A stretch of 64,000 bases of DNA from Vagococcus allomyrinae (GCF_017829975.1 NZ_JAEEGA010000016.1:80508-144507), one strand, 5' to 3'. Shown: positions 8,116-19,890, counted from the stretch's first letter. Made by a program: numbers and translations. Notes: a model not told the origin generated them from the letters alone.

Positions 8116-9624
8116 ATGATGAAAATTCAATTTTTTGACACAACATTAAGAGACGGTGAACAAACACCAGGCGTTAACTTTAATACAAAAGAAAAGGTGC
8201 GAATTGCACAGCAACTGGAAAACTGGGGCATTGACGCGATTGAAGCGGGATTTCCTAATTCTTCCATTGGCGACTTTGAAGCGGTCCAAGCGATTGCTAA
8301 AGCCTTGAAAAAGACCACGGTAGTAGGGCTGGCTCGCTGTTATAAACCGGATATCGATCGGGCTTATGAAGCACTATCAGTAGCGAAATTTCCACAGCTC
8401 CACCTCTTCTTAGCTACCAGTGACATTCATATGGAATTTAAATTGAAAAAGACACCTGAGGAAGTCTTGGCAGCCATTAAAGAACATGTGACCTATGCTA
8501 AAACTAAGTTTGAGGTGGTGCAATTCTCACCAGAAGATGCCACACGCACGCGGCGTGAGTTTCTCTTAGCCGCTGTTCAAACAGCTGTTGATGCTGGTGC
8601 AACTATTATTAATGTTCCCGATACGGTCGGCTACTCAAACCCGACGGAATACGGGGCGATCTTTAAATATTTGATCGACAATTGCCAAAACATCGAAAAT
8701 GTTATTTTTTCTCCTCACTGCCACGATGATCTGGGGATGGCCACAGCGAATTCCTTAGCAGCGATTGAAAACGGTGCTCGTCGTGTTGAAGGGACGATTA
8801 ATGGTATTGGTGAGCGGGCGGGGAATACAGCTTTAGAAGAAGTGGCCCTAGCGCTTCATGTCCGTAAAGATTTTTATCAGCATGAGACCAATATTGTCTT
8901 GGCGGAAACCAAACGAACCAGTGATTTGGTCAGCCAATTGTCAGGTGTCTCGGTGCCGCGTAATAAAGCGATTATTGGGGCCAATGCTTACGCTCATGAA
9001 TCAGGAATCCATCAAGATGGTGTCTTGAAAAACCCTGATACCTATGAAATTATTACCCCGTCACTAGTTGGTGTGGCGACGAATTCCTTGCCGCTTGGTA
9101 AATTGTCCGGCCGTCATGCCTTTACTAGTCGGATGGAAGAATTAGGTTACCAGTTGTCAGATGAAGAAATGAATCTGGCCTTTAAGAAATTTAAAGCTTT
9201 GGCGGATAAGAAAAAGCAAGTGACGGAAAATGATCTGCACGCCTTGATTGCTGGGCAATCAAGTGAAGGGGAAGAAGCTTACCGCCTACACGGTTTGCAG
9301 TTGCAATACGTCTCAGATGGTAAACAAGGTGCAATCGTGTCAATTGAAACAGCTGAAGGAATCTTCAGTGATTCGGCCATTGGCTCAGGAAGTGTTCAAG
9401 CGATTTATAACACGATTGATCGCTTGATGGAGCAGTCGCCTAAATTGAATCATTTTAGTATTAAATCTGTGACCGAAGGGGAAGACGCTCAAGCTGAGGT
9501 TCATGTAACAGTTGAAAATGATGGCCGGATTTACAATGGCGTCGGCATTGACTTTGATGTCTTACAGGCGTCGGCCAAGGCGTATATTCAAGCAAGTAAT
9601 TACATTAAGGAAAAAGGACAGTGA
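8116..9624 (+). CDS. leuA: 2-isopropylmalate synthase
   Basis: A 502-aa first enzyme of leucine synthesis that condenses acetyl-CoA and 2-oxoisovalerate. The N-terminal TIM barrel begins [15 protein letters not shown] with the catalytic R12-D13 pair. The metal ligands H201 and H203 sit in [16 protein letters not shown] closes the barrel. The C-terminal LeuA allosteric dimer domain (about 385-495) suggests leucine feedback inhibition. The start ATG-ATG follows AAGGAG. It overlaps the most upstream possible leuB start. Confidence 0.97.
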   Translation: MMKIQFFDTTLRDGEQTPGVNFNTKEKVRIAQQLENWGIDAIEAGFPNSSIGDFEAVQAIAKALKKTTVVGLARCYKPDIDRAYEALSVAKFPQLHLFLATSDIHMEFKLKKTPEEVLAAIKEHVTYAKTKFEVVQFSPEDATRTRREFLLAAVQTAVDAGATIINVPDTVGYSNPTEYGAIFKYLIDNCQNIENVIFSPHCHDDLGMATANSLAAIENGARRVEGTINGIGERAGNTALEEVALALHVRKDFYQHETNIVLAETKRTSDLVSQLSGVSVPRNKAIIGANAYAHESGIHQDGVLKNPDTYEIITPSLVGVATNSLPLGKLSGRHAFTSRMEELGYQLSDEEMNLAFKKFKALADKKKQVTENDLHALIAGQSSEGEEAYRLHGLQLQYVSDGKQGAIVSIETAEGIFSDSAIGSGSVQAIYNTIDRLMEQSPKLNHFSIKSVTEGEDAQAEVHVTVENDGRIYNGVGIDFDVLQASAKAYIQASNYIKEKGQ

Positions 9625-9626
9625 GT

Positions 9627-10673
9627 ATGAAAAAAATAGTTTGTTTACCTGGTGATGGTATTGGCCAAGAAATTATGAATAGTGCGTTACAAGTGATGAC
9701 AGTGATTGCTGACAAGTATCAACTTGATTTAGTGACAGAGGAACATGATTTTGGTGGCGCAGCGATTGACAACCATGGACATCCACTACCAGAAGCTACT
9801 TTAGCAGCTTGTCAGGCAGCTGATGGGATTTTATTAGGGGCAATTGGTGGCCCTCAGTGGGAAGAAGCTGAGGTTAGACCGGAGCAAGGTCTTCTGGCTT
9901 TACGCAAAGCTTTAAATCTCTATGCCAATATCCGTCCGGTGACCGTACCAACTGCCACGGCTCACCTCTCACCTTTAAAACCAGAAATTGTCACAGGGGC
10001 CGATTTTGTTGTCGTTCGTGAATTGACAGGTGGGATTTATTTCGGTGAACCGCGGGAACTGAATCAGGAAGATGCCTTAGATACTTGCACGTATACAGCA
10101 GCAGAAATTCGGCGGATTTTGCGCAAAGGCTTTGAAATTGCTCAAGGGCGTCGCAAACTGGTGACGTCAGTTGATAAAGCCAATGTTCTGGCAACGAGTA
10201 AATTGTGGCGCAAGATCGCTGAGGAAGTCGCCAGTGAGTTTCCTGATGTGACGTTGGAACATCATTTAGTTGATTCCGTCGCGATGAAGCTGATTCAAGA
10301 GCCGACACATTTTGATGTGATCATAACTGAAAACTTGTTTGGTGATATTCTAAGCGATGAAGCGTCTGTCATTCCTGGTACACTTGGAATTTTACCAAGT
10401 GCCAGTCATGGCGTTGGTGGTTTATCCTTATATGAACCGATTCATGGATCAGCACCAGATATTGCCGGTCAAAATATTGCCAATCCAGTTTCGATGATTT
10501 TATCCATGGCCATGATGCTGCGGGAATCATTTGGTTGGGAAGCGCCTGCCAGTGAAGTTGAAGAAACCTGTTATGCCGTGATGGCTGAGGGTGTTTTAAC
10601 CGGCGATTTAGGCGGGACAACCTCCACAAGCGAGTTTGTCGAAGCCGTGATTAAAAAAATTCAAGCTGCCTAG
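9627..10673 (+). CDS. leuB: 3-isopropylmalate dehydrogenase
   Basis: A 348-aa NAD-dependent oxidative decarboxylase, the third leucine step. It opens KKIVCLPGDGIGQEIM and contains VVRELTGGIYFGEPRE, the metal-binding ENLFGDILSDEAS, and the NAD loop YEPIHGSAPDIAGQNIANP. ATG at 9627 is preferred, with AAAGGA eight bases upstream. A GTG at 9621 that overlaps the leuA stop would add two residues and is the alternative. Confidence 0.96.
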   Translation: MKKIVCLPGDGIGQEIMNSALQVMTVIADKYQLDLVTEEHDFGGAAIDNHGHPLPEATLAACQAADGILLGAIGGPQWEEAEVRPEQGLLALRKALNLYANIRPVTVPTATAHLSPLKPEIVTGADFVVVRELTGGIYFGEPRELNQEDALDTCTYTAAEIRRILRKGFEIAQGRRKLVTSVDKANVLATSKLWRKIAEEVASEFPDVTLEHHLVDSVAMKLIQEPTHFDVIITENLFGDILSDEASVIPGTLGILPSASHGVGGLSLYEPIHGSAPDIAGQNIANPVSMILSMAMMLRESFGWEAPASEVEETCYAVMAEGVLTGDLGGTTSTSEFVEAVIKKIQAA

Positions 10674-10702
10674 CAGTATAAAAAGTGAAAAGAGGCGTAC
10701 CG

Positions 10703-12091
10703 ATGGGAAAAACATTATTTGATAAAGTCTGGGAGCGACATGTGGTCAGCGGTGAACTCGGTGAACCGCAATTGATCTATGTTGACTTGCATTTGATTCA
10801 TGAAGTCACCTCACCCCAAGCCTTTGAGGGCTTAAGGGTGGAAGGGCGGAAACTAAGACGCCCCGATAAGACCTTTGCCACAATGGATCACAATATTCCA
10901 ACACAGGATATTTTTAATATTACTGATCTAGTATCTAAAAACCAAATCGACGCTCTTCGTCGCAACTGTCAAGAGTTTGGTGTCGAGCTTTGTGACAACG
11001 GCAGTGAACGTCAAGGGATTGTCCATATGGTAGGCCCAGAAACTGGTCTAACCCAACCTGGGAAGATCATCGTCTGTGGTGACTCTCATACAGCCACCCA
11101 TGGCGCGTTTGGAGCCATCGCTTTTGGGATTGGTACCAGTGAAGTTGAACACGTCTTTGCGACTCAGAGTATTTGGCAGCAAAAGCCTAAAAATATGGGC
11201 ATTAAAATTACCGGTCAGCTAGCAAAAGGGGTTTATGCCAAAGACATTATCTTAAACTTGATAGCCACATATGGTGTGGACTTCGGCGTCGGCTATGGCG
11301 TCCAATTTTTCGGTGATACCATTGAAAACCTAACGATGGAAGAGCGGATGAGTATTTGTAATATGTCAATCGAAGGCGGAGCGAAGATGGGGATGATGGC
11401 GCCAGATGAGACAACCTTTGAATATGTGCGAGGTCGTCAGTATGCGCCACAAGACATTGAAGCCGCCATTGCAGATTGGCGGACACTATACACAGATGAA
11501 GACGCTGAATTTGACCGGTTAATTGAATTGGATGCCAGTCAACTGGTGCCACAAATTACTTGGGGGACTAACCCCGAGATGGGTGTGCCAATTACCTCAG
11601 CCTTTCCAGAAGTTAAGGACATTAACGACGAGCGAGCTTATGCTTATATGGACTTAAAACCAGGACAAAAAGCGTCAGATATTCCCTTGGGCTACGTCTT
11701 TATCGGTTCCTGTACCAATGGTCGCCTATCAGATTTGGAAGAAGCAGCTAGTATTGTTAAAGGTAAAAAAATTAAAGCCGGCATCACGGGCTTGGTTGTC
11801 CCAGGTTCACGACCTGTTCGTCAAGCTGCTGAAAAAATGGGCTTAGATAAAATCTTCATTGAAGCCGGTTTTGAATGGCGGGAGCCAGGGTGCTCCATGT
11901 GTTTAGGAATGAACCCAGACCAAGTGCCAGACGGCGTTCACTGTGCGTCAACCTCCAATCGGAATTTTGAAGGCAGACAAGGAAAAGGTGCTCGAACACA
12001 TCTATGTAGCCCAGCTATGGCTGCGGCAGCCGCAATTGTGGGCACATTTACAGATATAAGAGAGGGTGAGTGGTTAAATGGAAGCAATTAA
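10703..12091 (+). CDS. leuC: 3-isopropylmalate dehydratase large subunit
   Basis: A 462-aa aconitase-family subunit that isomerises 2- to 3-isopropylmalate together with LeuD. The [4Fe-4S] ligands are C337 (SCTNGR), C397 and C400 (GCSMCLG). [19 protein letters not shown], a substrate loop, is intact. ATG at 10703 is chosen because AGAGG lies seven bases before it. An in-frame GTG at 10685 lacks a site. The gene overlaps leuD by 14 bases. Confidence 0.96.
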   Translation: MGKTLFDKVWERHVVSGELGEPQLIYVDLHLIHEVTSPQAFEGLRVEGRKLRRPDKTFATMDHNIPTQDIFNITDLVSKNQIDALRRNCQEFGVELCDNGSERQGIVHMVGPETGLTQPGKIIVCGDSHTATHGAFGAIAFGIGTSEVEHVFATQSIWQQKPKNMGIKITGQLAKGVYAKDIILNLIATYGVDFGVGYGVQFFGDTIENLTMEERMSICNMSIEGGAKMGMMAPDETTFEYVRGRQYAPQDIEAAIADWRTLYTDEDAEFDRLIELDASQLVPQITWGTNPEMGVPITSAFPEVKDINDERAYAYMDLKPGQKASDIPLGYVFIGSCTNGRLSDLEEAASIVKGKKIKAGITGLVVPGSRPVRQAAEKMGLDKIFIEAGFEWREPGCSMCLGMNPDQVPDGVHCASTSNRNFEGRQGKGARTHLCSPAMAAAAAIVGTFTDIREGEWLNGSN

Positions 12092-12665
12092 GATACATCA
12101 AGGTCAGACAGTCCCGCTGATGAATGACAATATAGATACAGACCAGATTATTCCTAAATCCTTTCTAAAGCGAATTGAGAAAACCGGATTTGGTAAACAT
12201 CTTTTTGACGAATGGCGTTTTCTGGCAGATGGCTCAGATAATCCAGCGTTTATCCTGAACCAAGCAGATCGTCAAAAGGCGACGATCTTAGTAACGGGTG
12301 ATAATTTCGGTTGTGGTTCCTCACGGGAACATGCAGCCTGGGCGATTATGGACTATCGTTTTAGAGTGGTCATCGCTGGCAGTTACAGTGACATCTTTTA
12401 CATGAACGCCATCAAAAATGGTCTCTTACCCATTGTGTTACCCGCTGAGGCTCGCGAAAAACTGGCAGCCATTGCAGCATCAGAAGACATCATCATCGAC
12501 TTGCCCGCACAAGAAGTTCAAGCCAGTGTTGGCACTTATCATTTTGAGATTGATCCTATGTGGAAAAACAAACTAATTAACGGGTTAGACGACATTGCCG
12601 TAACCTTAGCTGATGAACCGCGCATAACTGCATATGAAGCCACAATCCCCAGCTACTGGTCATAA
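12078..12665 (+). CDS. leuD: 3-isopropylmalate dehydratase small subunit
   Basis: A 195-aa partner of LeuC with the swivel-domain motifs [16 protein letters not shown] and [13 protein letters not shown]. It begins inside the last codons of leuC, so the subunits are made by coupled translation in equal amounts. It is the last gene before the ilv promoter. I see no strong terminator after it, so leu transcripts may run on into ilvD. Confidence 0.96.
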   Translation: MEAIKIHQGQTVPLMNDNIDTDQIIPKSFLKRIEKTGFGKHLFDEWRFLADGSDNPAFILNQADRQKATILVTGDNFGCGSSREHAAWAIMDYRFRVVIAGSYSDIFYMNAIKNGLLPIVLPAEAREKLAAIAASEDIIIDLPAQEVQASVGTYHFEIDPMWKNKLINGLDDIAVTLADEPRITAYEATIPSYWS

Positions 12666-12794
12666 CGCAAGATGAGAACAAGATGATAAAGAAATCTGAA
12701 AACAGAATGAACCATAGCTTAAAGAGCCGTGGAAAGGGACAGAGACAGACCCAGTGATTAAGCAGACCGACTAGCCTAACCCATTATTTTATTA
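12666..12794 (+). other. leuD to ilv promoter gap
   Basis: An intergenic stretch with no convincing ORF, hairpin or terminator. It leads into the CodY box and ilv promoter. The whole leuD-ilvD gap of almost 700 bp is otherwise occupied by regulatory elements listed separately. Confidence 0.5.
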
Positions 12795-12809
12795 AATTGT
12801 CAGATAATT
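12795..12809. promoter_or_regulatory. CodY-like box at the ilv promoter
   Basis: AATTGTCAGATAATT matches 13 of 15 positions of AATTTTCWGAAAATT. It ends 11 bp before the -35 box of the ilv promoter, a position compatible with repression. It is the second good CodY box in the leu-ilv region. Confidence 0.65.
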
Positions 12810-12820
12810 TCAATTTTTGA

Positions 12821-12849
12821 TTGACTTTTAGTTTCATGAAGTATATATT
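12821..12849 (+). promoter_or_regulatory. Internal ilv promoter
   Basis: TTGACT (12821-12826), a 17-bp spacer and TATATT (12844-12849). It starts a transcript that includes the ilv leader peptide and ilvDBNC, independent of the leu promoter. Confidence 0.8.
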
Positions 12850-12931
12850 AGAACATAACACTAAAAGTTAATCAAATTCTAATGATGGTAGAAAAAGCAA
12901 ATCATCAGCAGATAAAGAGGAGAACTATCTC

Positions 12932-12985
12932 ATGAATAAATCAGGCAAGCAACTAGTCATTATTTTATTAATCAACTGGGCTTAG
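12932..12985 (+). CDS. ilv leader peptide
   Basis: A 17-aa ORF, MNKSGKQLVIILLINWA, after AAAGAGGAGAA. The run LVIILLI contains Leu, Val and Ile codons in a row, so ribosome stalling can report shortage of any of the three amino acids. It is followed directly by the attenuator RNA. Confidence 0.85.
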   Translation: MNKSGKQLVIILLINWA

Positions 12986-13092
12986 AACAACCGCAAAAAT
13001 TTTGCAGTCGTTTTAGTCCTGTTTGCATTAGTGAAATGGGACGCTTGCCAAACACCCCATTTTGTTAATCAAAGCAAGATGGGGTGTTTTTG
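12986..13092 (+). promoter_or_regulatory. ilv attenuator RNA with terminator and antiterminator
   Basis: The terminator is AACACCCCATTTTG (13051-13064) paired with CAAGATGGGGTGTT (13075-13088) and a T run. The antiterminator AAATGGG (13034-13040) competes by pairing with CCCATTT (13056-13062). A hairpin GCAAAA/TTTTGC (12993-13005) and the following CAGTCGTT..AGTCCT..GCATT segment match the leu leader in order and sequence. Confidence 0.8.
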
Positions 13093-13170
13093 CTGTGAAA
13101 CACTATGAATAAGGACCGAAGGGACGAAGTGAATAGATGTTGAGCAGAGCCCTGATACCCAGCACTTAAA

Positions 13171-13229
13171 TGGCAAGCCAAAACAATGATTAACAACTAA
13201 CACAAAAAAGGGGAGAAATCAATTATGCG
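13171..13229 (+). repeat. Direct repeat copy 1 upstream of ilvD
   Basis: A 59-nt segment from TGGCAAGCC to ATGCG, nearly identical (one substitution and two single-base indels) to copy 2 at 13299-13357. It carries the same GGGGAGAAATCAAT ribosome site and an ATG start as ilvD. Flanking sequence (AGCAGAGCC..AGCACTT) is also partly repeated. Confidence 0.85.
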
Positions 13230-13317
13230 CAGAGCCTTAATTCCTAGAGCTTCAGCACTTAGAAATTTAGGACATGGTCACATTAATCAACCCGATGATG
13301 GCAAGCCAAAACAATGA
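13225..13317 (+). other. Small ORF from the duplicated ilvD start region
   Basis: A 30-codon ORF (starts MRRALIPRASALRNLGHGHI) that begins at the duplicated copy of the ilvD ribosome site and ATG. It could be a translated decoy or a leader that feeds ribosomes to ilvD, or simply a by-product of the duplication. It has no recognisable homologue by eye. Coding status is uncertain. Confidence 0.3.
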
Positions 13318-13357
13318 TTAACAACAAACACAAAAAAAGGGGAGAAATCAATATGCG
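13299..13357 (+). repeat. Direct repeat copy 2 (genuine ilvD start)
   Basis: The second 59-nt copy, containing the GGGGAG site (13339-13344) and the ATG used by ilvD. Confidence 0.85.
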
Positions 13358-15044
13358 TAGTGATACAATCAAAAAAGGTATTGAAGCAGCACCAGCCAGA
13401 AGTTTATTATATGCCACAGGTCAGGTAAAGAATGCGAAAGACATGAACAAACCGTTTATCGCAATCTGTAACTCTTATATTGATATTGTCCCAGGTCATG
13501 TCCATTTACGTGAGCTAGCTGATGTGGCAAAAGAGGCGATTCGTGAAGCTGGGGGAATTCCCTTTGAGTTTAATACAATTGGTGTTGATGATGGGATTGC
13601 CATGGGACATATCGGCATGCGTTATTCGCTCCCAAGTCGTGAGGTCATTGCGGATGCAGCTGAAACGGTGATTAACGCTCATTGGTTCGACGGTGTTTTC
13701 TATATTCCCAACTGTGACAAAATCACGCCAGGGATGTTATTAGCGGCCATGCGGACGAACGTGCCAGGGATTTTCTGTTCAGGGGGCCCGATGAAAGCGG
13801 GGATTGACCCACATGGTCGAGCTGCCACGTTGTCTGATATGTTTGAAGCGGTCGGGACTTATAAACAAGGCAAAATGACCAAAGAAGACTTTTTATTTAT
13901 GGAACAAAATGCCTGTCCAACTTGTGGTTCTTGTGCTGGGATGTTTACAGCCAATTCAATGAACTGTTTGATGGAAGTGATGGGGTTGGCTTTGCCAGGA
14001 AATGGGACCATTTTAGCGGTATCGGAAGAACGTCGTGAGTTGGTTCGTAAATCTGCATTCCACTTGATGGATCTCGTTAAAAAAGACATTAAACCAAGAG
14101 ATATCGTGACAAAAGAAGCCATTGATGATGCCTTTGCCTTAGATATGGCCATGGGTGGTTCAACTAACACGGTACTGCATACTTTAGCGATTGCTCATGA
14201 AGCGGAAATTGATTACGATTTGGCACGAGTCAATGAAATTGCCAAGCGTGTGCCTTATTTATCTAAAATTGCGCCATCTTCTTCATACTCGATGCACGAT
14301 GTTCATGAGGCCGGCGGTGTGCCAGCTATTATGAAAGAGCTGGTGGATTTAGGCGATGCGATTCATCCCGATCGGATTACGGTCACTGGTAAAACCATTC
14401 GTGAAAATGTCCAAGCTGCTGTGATTAAAAATACGGAAGTCATTCATCCAAAGGAAAATCCATACAGCCCAGTTGGTGGTTTGTCAATTCTTTACGGCAA
14501 TATCGCACCAGACGGAGCCGTGATTAAAGTGGGTGGCGTTGACCCATCGATCAAAGTTTTCCGCGGAAAAGCGATTTGTTTTAGTACCCATGATGAAGCC
14601 GTTGAAGCGATTGACGATCACCGGGTAACCAAAGGCCATGTGGTGGTTATTCGCTATGAAGGACCAAAAGGTGGACCGGGAATGCCGGAAATGCTGGAAC
14701 CAACGTCGAATATTGTCGGCCGTGGTTTAGGGAAAGAAGTGGCGCTGATCACTGATGGTCGTTTCTCAGGAGCTACTCGAGGCATTGCCATTGGGCATAT
14801 TTCGCCAGAAGCCGCAGCTGGTGGGCCAATCGGTTTAATCAACGATGGCGACATCATTGAAATAGATTTAACCAACCGCACATTAAATGTTGAGGTTTCA
14901 GACGAAGTTTTGGAAGAGCGGAAAAAATCTGTGCCTAAATTTAAAGCAAAAGTGAAAAAAGGCTATCTTGCTAGATACACTGCCTTAGTAACATCAGCTA
15001 ATACTGGAGCTGTGTTAAAGATTCCTGAGGATTTACTGGATTAA
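13353..15044 (+). CDS. ilvD: Dihydroxyacid dehydratase
   Basis: A 563-aa iron-sulfur dehydratase common to the Val, Ile and Leu pathways. Cluster ligands are visible as C121 (NCDKITPGM) and C194 within [11 protein letters not shown], with N-terminal [17 protein letters not shown] and the ILV/EDD signature [19 protein letters not shown]. The start ATG 13353 has GGGGAG upstream and gives the usual [10 protein letters not shown]-terminus. An upstream in-frame ATG at 13314 lies in the duplicated leader and is not favoured. It is the first gene of ilvDBNC. Confidence 0.96.
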   Translation: MRSDTIKKGIEAAPARSLLYATGQVKNAKDMNKPFIAICNSYIDIVPGHVHLRELADVAKEAIREAGGIPFEFNTIGVDDGIAMGHIGMRYSLPSREVIADAAETVINAHWFDGVFYIPNCDKITPGMLLAAMRTNVPGIFCSGGPMKAGIDPHGRAATLSDMFEAVGTYKQGKMTKEDFLFMEQNACPTCGSCAGMFTANSMNCLMEVMGLALPGNGTILAVSEERRELVRKSAFHLMDLVKKDIKPRDIVTKEAIDDAFALDMAMGGSTNTVLHTLAIAHEAEIDYDLARVNEIAKRVPYLSKIAPSSSYSMHDVHEAGGVPAIMKELVDLGDAIHPDRITVTGKTIRENVQAAVIKNTEVIHPKENPYSPVGGLSILYGNIAPDGAVIKVGGVDPSIKVFRGKAICFSTHDEAVEAIDDHRVTKGHVVVIRYEGPKGGPGMPEMLEPTSNIVGRGLGKEVALITDGRFSGATRGIAIGHISPEAAAGGPIGLINDGDIIEIDLTNRTLNVEVSDEVLEERKKSVPKFKAKVKKGYLARYTALVTSANTGAVLKIPEDLLD

Positions 15045-15096
15045 ACAAAAAAGCGATAGAACGCAAGCAACCTAAACTATTAAAAGAGGTGAAATC

Positions 15097-16791
15097 ATGG
15101 GAGAAAAAGAATGTCAGCTTAAAAGTGGCTCGGAGTTGTTAGTCGAGTCGTTACAGAAGCAGGAAGTTGAATTGATTTTTGGCTACCCAGGTGGAGCAGT
15201 TCTCCCTTTGTATGACACATTGTATAAAGGCGAGATTCGCCACATTCTGGTGCGGCATGAACAAGGAGCGGTTCATGCTGCGGAAGGCTATGCTAAAGCA
15301 ACCGGCAAACCAGGTGTGGTCGTCGTTACGAGTGGACCAGGGGCTACCAACGTTATTACGGGAATTGCCGATGCCATGAGTGATTCAATTCCACTAGTGG
15401 TCTTTACTGGACAGGTGGGCATGCCAGGGATTGGGAAGGATGCCTTTCAAGAGGCGGACGTCTTGGGAATTACCATGCCGATTACCAAATATAATTATCA
15501 AGTTCGGGACGTCAAAGATATTCCCCGGGTGATTAATGAAGCTTTTCATATTGCTAATACTGGGCGTAAAGGGCCAGTGGTGATTGACTTGCCTAAGGAT
15601 ATCGCGGCCATGGGAACTGAGTCAACTTATGATGATGCTGTTTGTCTGCCAAGTTATCAACCAACGGTCTATCCGAATACCTTACAAGTAACCAAGATGC
15701 TGAAAGCTTTGGAAAAAGCTAAAAAGCCGATTGTCTTAATTGGTGCCGGGGTGGTTCATAGTGAAGCTCACGCTGAAGTGTTAACCTTTATTGAAAGATA
15801 TCAATTGCCGACATTGAGTACTTTACTGGGCCTTGGCGCTGTTCCAACTGAGCATCCCCTGTTTCTAGGAATGGGCGGGATGCACGGCTCATTTGCTGCT
15901 AATATGGCGATTACGGATTGCGATTTGCTGATTAATATGGGCTCTCGCTTTGATGATCGCTTAGCTAGTCTGCCAAGTGAGTTTGCCCCAAATGCGACCA
16001 TTGTCCATATTGACGTTGACCCTGCTGAAATTGGCAAAGTCATTGAGACTCAAGTGCCGATTGTCGGGGATATTAAAGAAGTCTTAAAAGACGCCTTATC
16101 TCAATCGATTAGCCAACCGGAAAATGAGGAGTGGTTAAAACAAAACATGTCCCATAAAAAACGCCATCCTTTCCGCTACGATCGTGATAATCGGGAAGAA
16201 ATTAAACCGCAACGAGTCATTGAAATCATCGGTGAGTTAACCGATGGTGAGGCGATTGTGGTGACAGACGTGGGACAACATCAGATGTGGGCTGCTCAAT
16301 ATTACCCCTATAAGAATGTCCATCAGCTGGTTACCAGTGGTGGTCTAGGGACGATGGGCTATGGCATCCCAGCCGCCATTGGCGCCAAATTAGGTTGTCC
16401 TGACAGAGAGGTCGTTCTCTTCGTCGGCGATGGTGGTTTCCAGATGAGCAATCAGGAATTGGGGATTTTAAATGATTATGGCATTGATTTAAAAGTGGTC
16501 ATTCTTAATAACCATTCACTGGGAATGGTTCGCCAGTGGCAAGAAAGTTTTTATGAGGGCCGCCGCTCTGAGTCAGTCTTTATGAGTCAACCTGATTTTG
16601 TTAAAATGGCTGAAGCTTATCACATTAAAGGGATTAAGTTAACCAATCCCGACACCTTGGCTGAGGATCTACGAGCATTGTTCGCAGTGCCAGGCCCAGC
16701 TTTGATCGATATTGATATTTCCGCAACAGAACATGTCTTACCAATGGTACCAACAGGCAAAGCCAATTATCAAATGTTAGGGGTGGAGTAG
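15097..16791 (+). CDS. ilvB: Acetolactate synthase large subunit
   Basis: A 564-aa TPP-dependent enzyme that forms acetolactate or acetohydroxybutyrate. It has the catalytic glutamate in [14 protein letters not shown], the PYR domain, a central FAD-binding domain, and the TPP-binding [33 protein letters not shown] region near 446-475. The regulatory partner IlvN follows directly, which marks it as the biosynthetic AHAS rather than the catabolic AlsS. AAGAGGTGAAATC precedes the ATG. Confidence 0.95.
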   Translation: MGEKECQLKSGSELLVESLQKQEVELIFGYPGGAVLPLYDTLYKGEIRHILVRHEQGAVHAAEGYAKATGKPGVVVVTSGPGATNVITGIADAMSDSIPLVVFTGQVGMPGIGKDAFQEADVLGITMPITKYNYQVRDVKDIPRVINEAFHIANTGRKGPVVIDLPKDIAAMGTESTYDDAVCLPSYQPTVYPNTLQVTKMLKALEKAKKPIVLIGAGVVHSEAHAEVLTFIERYQLPTLSTLLGLGAVPTEHPLFLGMGGMHGSFAANMAITDCDLLINMGSRFDDRLASLPSEFAPNATIVHIDVDPAEIGKVIETQVPIVGDIKEVLKDALSQSISQPENEEWLKQNMSHKKRHPFRYDRDNREEIKPQRVIEIIGELTDGEAIVVTDVGQHQMWAAQYYPYKNVHQLVTSGGLGTMGYGIPAAIGAKLGCPDREVVLFVGDGGFQMSNQELGILNDYGIDLKVVILNNHSLGMVRQWQESFYEGRRSESVFMSQPDFVKMAEAYHIKGIKLTNPDTLAEDLRALFAVPGPALIDIDISATEHVLPMVPTGKANYQMLGVE

Positions 16792-17274
16792 ATGAAACGC
16801 TTAATTATTGCCTTAGTGAACAACAACTCTGGAATTTTAAACCGCATCAGTGGCGTTTTAACTCGTCGCCAATTTAACATTGACAGTATTTCGGTGGGCC
16901 CGACTGAGGATAAAAAAATCTCTCGTATTTCGATCGTGGTACAAGTTGATTCCAATGAAGAGATTGAGCAGATTATCAAGCAATTAAATAAACAAATCGA
17001 TGTGGTCAAAGTCTCTGATATCACGGATGATCCCCATATCGAACGGGAATTAGCTTTAGTTAAAGTGAGTGCTAATGCCACTACACGCTCGGAAATTTTC
17101 ACCTTAATCGAGCCTTTTCGTGGCAATGTGATTGACGTTGGCACCAAGTCGTTGATCATTCAAGTGACTGGTACTAGTGAGAAAATTGACGCTTTCGTTG
17201 ATGTGATCCGTTCTTACGGCATTCAACAATTAGCGCGGACCGGCGTAACCGGCTTTACTCGCGGCTCTAAATAA
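16792..17274 (+). CDS. ilvN: Acetolactate synthase small (regulatory) subunit
   Basis: A 160-aa protein beginning with an ACT domain (KRLIIALVNNNSGILNRISGVLTRRQFNIDSISV), where valine normally binds for feedback inhibition. A second half (ALVKVSANATTRSEIFTLIEPFRGNVIDVG) follows. Its ATG abuts the ilvB TAG with no gap, so translation is coupled and stoichiometry is held. It is also called ilvH in some species. Confidence 0.95.
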   Translation: MKRLIIALVNNNSGILNRISGVLTRRQFNIDSISVGPTEDKKISRISIVVQVDSNEEIEQIIKQLNKQIDVVKVSDITDDPHIERELALVKVSANATTRSEIFTLIEPFRGNVIDVGTKSLIIQVTGTSEKIDAFVDVIRSYGIQQLARTGVTGFTRGSK

Positions 17275-17425
17275 GAAATTATTAATAGTAGGAACACGAT
17301 TTAGCTTCCATTATCGATGACTAAATCTAATAAAATAAAAAAACAACTCGGCAAGGCTGAAAGCCTCAACTGATCTTTTGAATGATCAATAAGAGCAGTC
17401 AGAGGAAATCCCGGACGAGATCTAA

Positions 17426-18436
<1,011 letters not shown>

Positions 18437-18444
18437 AGTGTGTT

Positions 18445-18475
18445 AGCCGAGACGAGTTTGTCTCGGCTTTATTTT
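18445..18475 (+). terminator. Terminator between ilvC and ilvA
   Basis: AGCCGAGAC (18445-18453) pairs perfectly with GTCTCGGCT (18460-18468), followed by TTATTTT. It would lower expression of ilvA relative to ilvDBNC unless read through. Confidence 0.8.
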
Positions 18476-18506
18476 AAAAATTGCCAGAAAAAGAAGGTTA
18501 GATAGG

Positions 18507-19760
18507 ATGGAAGCAGACTTAGTTACGAAAGAAGAGGTTGAGGCGGCCCACGATGTCTTAAAAAAGGTTGTGCGACGGACGCCGCTGCAGCATGACGAGT
18601 ATTTGTCGCAAAAATATCAGTGCAATGTTTATTTGAAGCGGGAAGATTTACAGCGGGTTCGTTCATTTAAACTACGTGGTGCTTATTACGCCATTAGTCA
18701 ATTAACGGAAAAACAATTAGCCAATGGGGTCGTCTGCGCTAGCGCTGGAAATCACGCTCAAGGGGTTGCTTATACGTGCCAAGCCATGAAGGTCAATGCC
18801 ACTATTTTTATGCCGACCACAACCCCTAATCAAAAAATCTCCCAAGTGAAGTTTTTTGGAGGTGAGTATGTCACCATTCAATTGGTGGGTGACACCTTTG
18901 ATGCTTCGGCAAAAGCCTCACGTCAGTATGGCGAAGAACACAATCAAACCTTTATTGATCCTTTTAATGATAAAGATGTCATAGCAGGTCAAGGCAGTTT
19001 GGCTGTGGAAATGCTGGAAGATTTAGATGGCCAGGCCGACATGGTGTTTGCGGCGATCGGTGGTGGTGGCTTGATCAGCGGTGTCTCCAGCTATGTCAAA
19101 GCTGTCAGTCCTCAAACGAAAATCATCGGCGTTGAGCCAAAGGGCGCCCGTTCGATGGCGGAAGCTTTGCGAGTGGGACATGCCATCGAATTGAAAAAAG
19201 TCGATTCCTTTGTGGATGGCGCAGCAGTTAAAAAGGCTGGCGAGAAAACCTTGGCTCACGTTCAAGCGTACGTTGATCAGGTGATTGATGTCGAAGAGGG
19301 GCTAGTGTGTTCAACGATTCTCGAATTGTATACCAGACAGGCGATTGTTGCGGAGCCGGCAGGTGCCTTGAGCATTGCGGCCTTAGCAGATCATCAGGCA
19401 GAAATAAAAGGCAAAACAGTTATTTGTATTGTGAGCGGCGGTAATAATGACATCAATCGCATGCAGGAAATTGATGAGCGCTCACTGATATACGAAGGAC
19501 TAAAACATTACTTTTTGATCAATTTTCCGCAACGTCCAGGAGCATTGCGTGAGTTTGTAACGGATATTCTCGGACCAAACGATGATATTACTAAGTTTGA
19601 ATACACTAAAAAAGTCAATCGCGGCAGTGGCCCCGTGGTTATCGGTGTTTTATTGGCAGATAAAAATGACAGTCAAGCCTTAAAGGAACGGGTAGCTCAA
19701 TTTGATCCGAGCTTTATTGATTTAAATCAGGATCAAATGCTCTTTACATTGTTAGTTTAA
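18507..19760 (+). CDS. ilvA: Threonine ammonia-lyase (biosynthetic)
   Basis: A 417-aa PLP enzyme that makes 2-oxobutyrate from threonine for isoleucine synthesis. The PLP lysine is K55 in RSFKLRGAY. The [11 protein letters not shown] and GGGGLISG phosphate loops are present. The C-terminus (about 330-410) is the single ACT-like regulatory domain of the short Gram-positive form. It sits after a terminator, so it depends on read-through or on a promoter I cannot see. It completes the leuABCD-ilvDBNCA order. Confidence 0.95.
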   Translation: MEADLVTKEEVEAAHDVLKKVVRRTPLQHDEYLSQKYQCNVYLKREDLQRVRSFKLRGAYYAISQLTEKQLANGVVCASAGNHAQGVAYTCQAMKVNATIFMPTTTPNQKISQVKFFGGEYVTIQLVGDTFDASAKASRQYGEEHNQTFIDPFNDKDVIAGQGSLAVEMLEDLDGQADMVFAAIGGGGLISGVSSYVKAVSPQTKIIGVEPKGARSMAEALRVGHAIELKKVDSFVDGAAVKKAGEKTLAHVQAYVDQVIDVEEGLVCSTILELYTRQAIVAEPAGALSIAALADHQAEIKGKTVICIVSGGNNDINRMQEIDERSLIYEGLKHYFLINFPQRPGALREFVTDILGPNDDITKFEYTKKVNRGSGPVVIGVLLADKNDSQALKERVAQFDPSFIDLNQDQMLFTLLV

Positions 19761-19881
19761 GCTGATGAAATAGCTGTTTGTCGATAAGGATCGGTAAGCA
19801 GTTATTTGGCGAGGACTGGCATTAAGATCTCGTTAACCTTGTTTTTTTCGACATGAAAATGGTAATATTTCGGAGGTTATA

Positions 19882-19890
19882 TGCTATACT
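19882..19890 (+). promoter_or_regulatory. plsX extended -10 promoter
   Basis: TGCTATACT is a good extended -10 element. No convincing -35 is seen. The transcript would have a leader of roughly 110 nt containing two hairpins. Confidence 0.5.

Noticed and set aside
9991..10629. Long minus-strand open frames inside leuB and other genes
   Set aside because: They lie opposite strongly conserved coding sequence, lack ribosome sites and have no protein-like features.
13314..13352. Upstream in-frame ATG as the ilvD start
   Set aside because: It would add a lysine-rich 13-residue tail not seen in the family and lies in the duplicated leader; ATG 13353 has the strong GGGGAG site.
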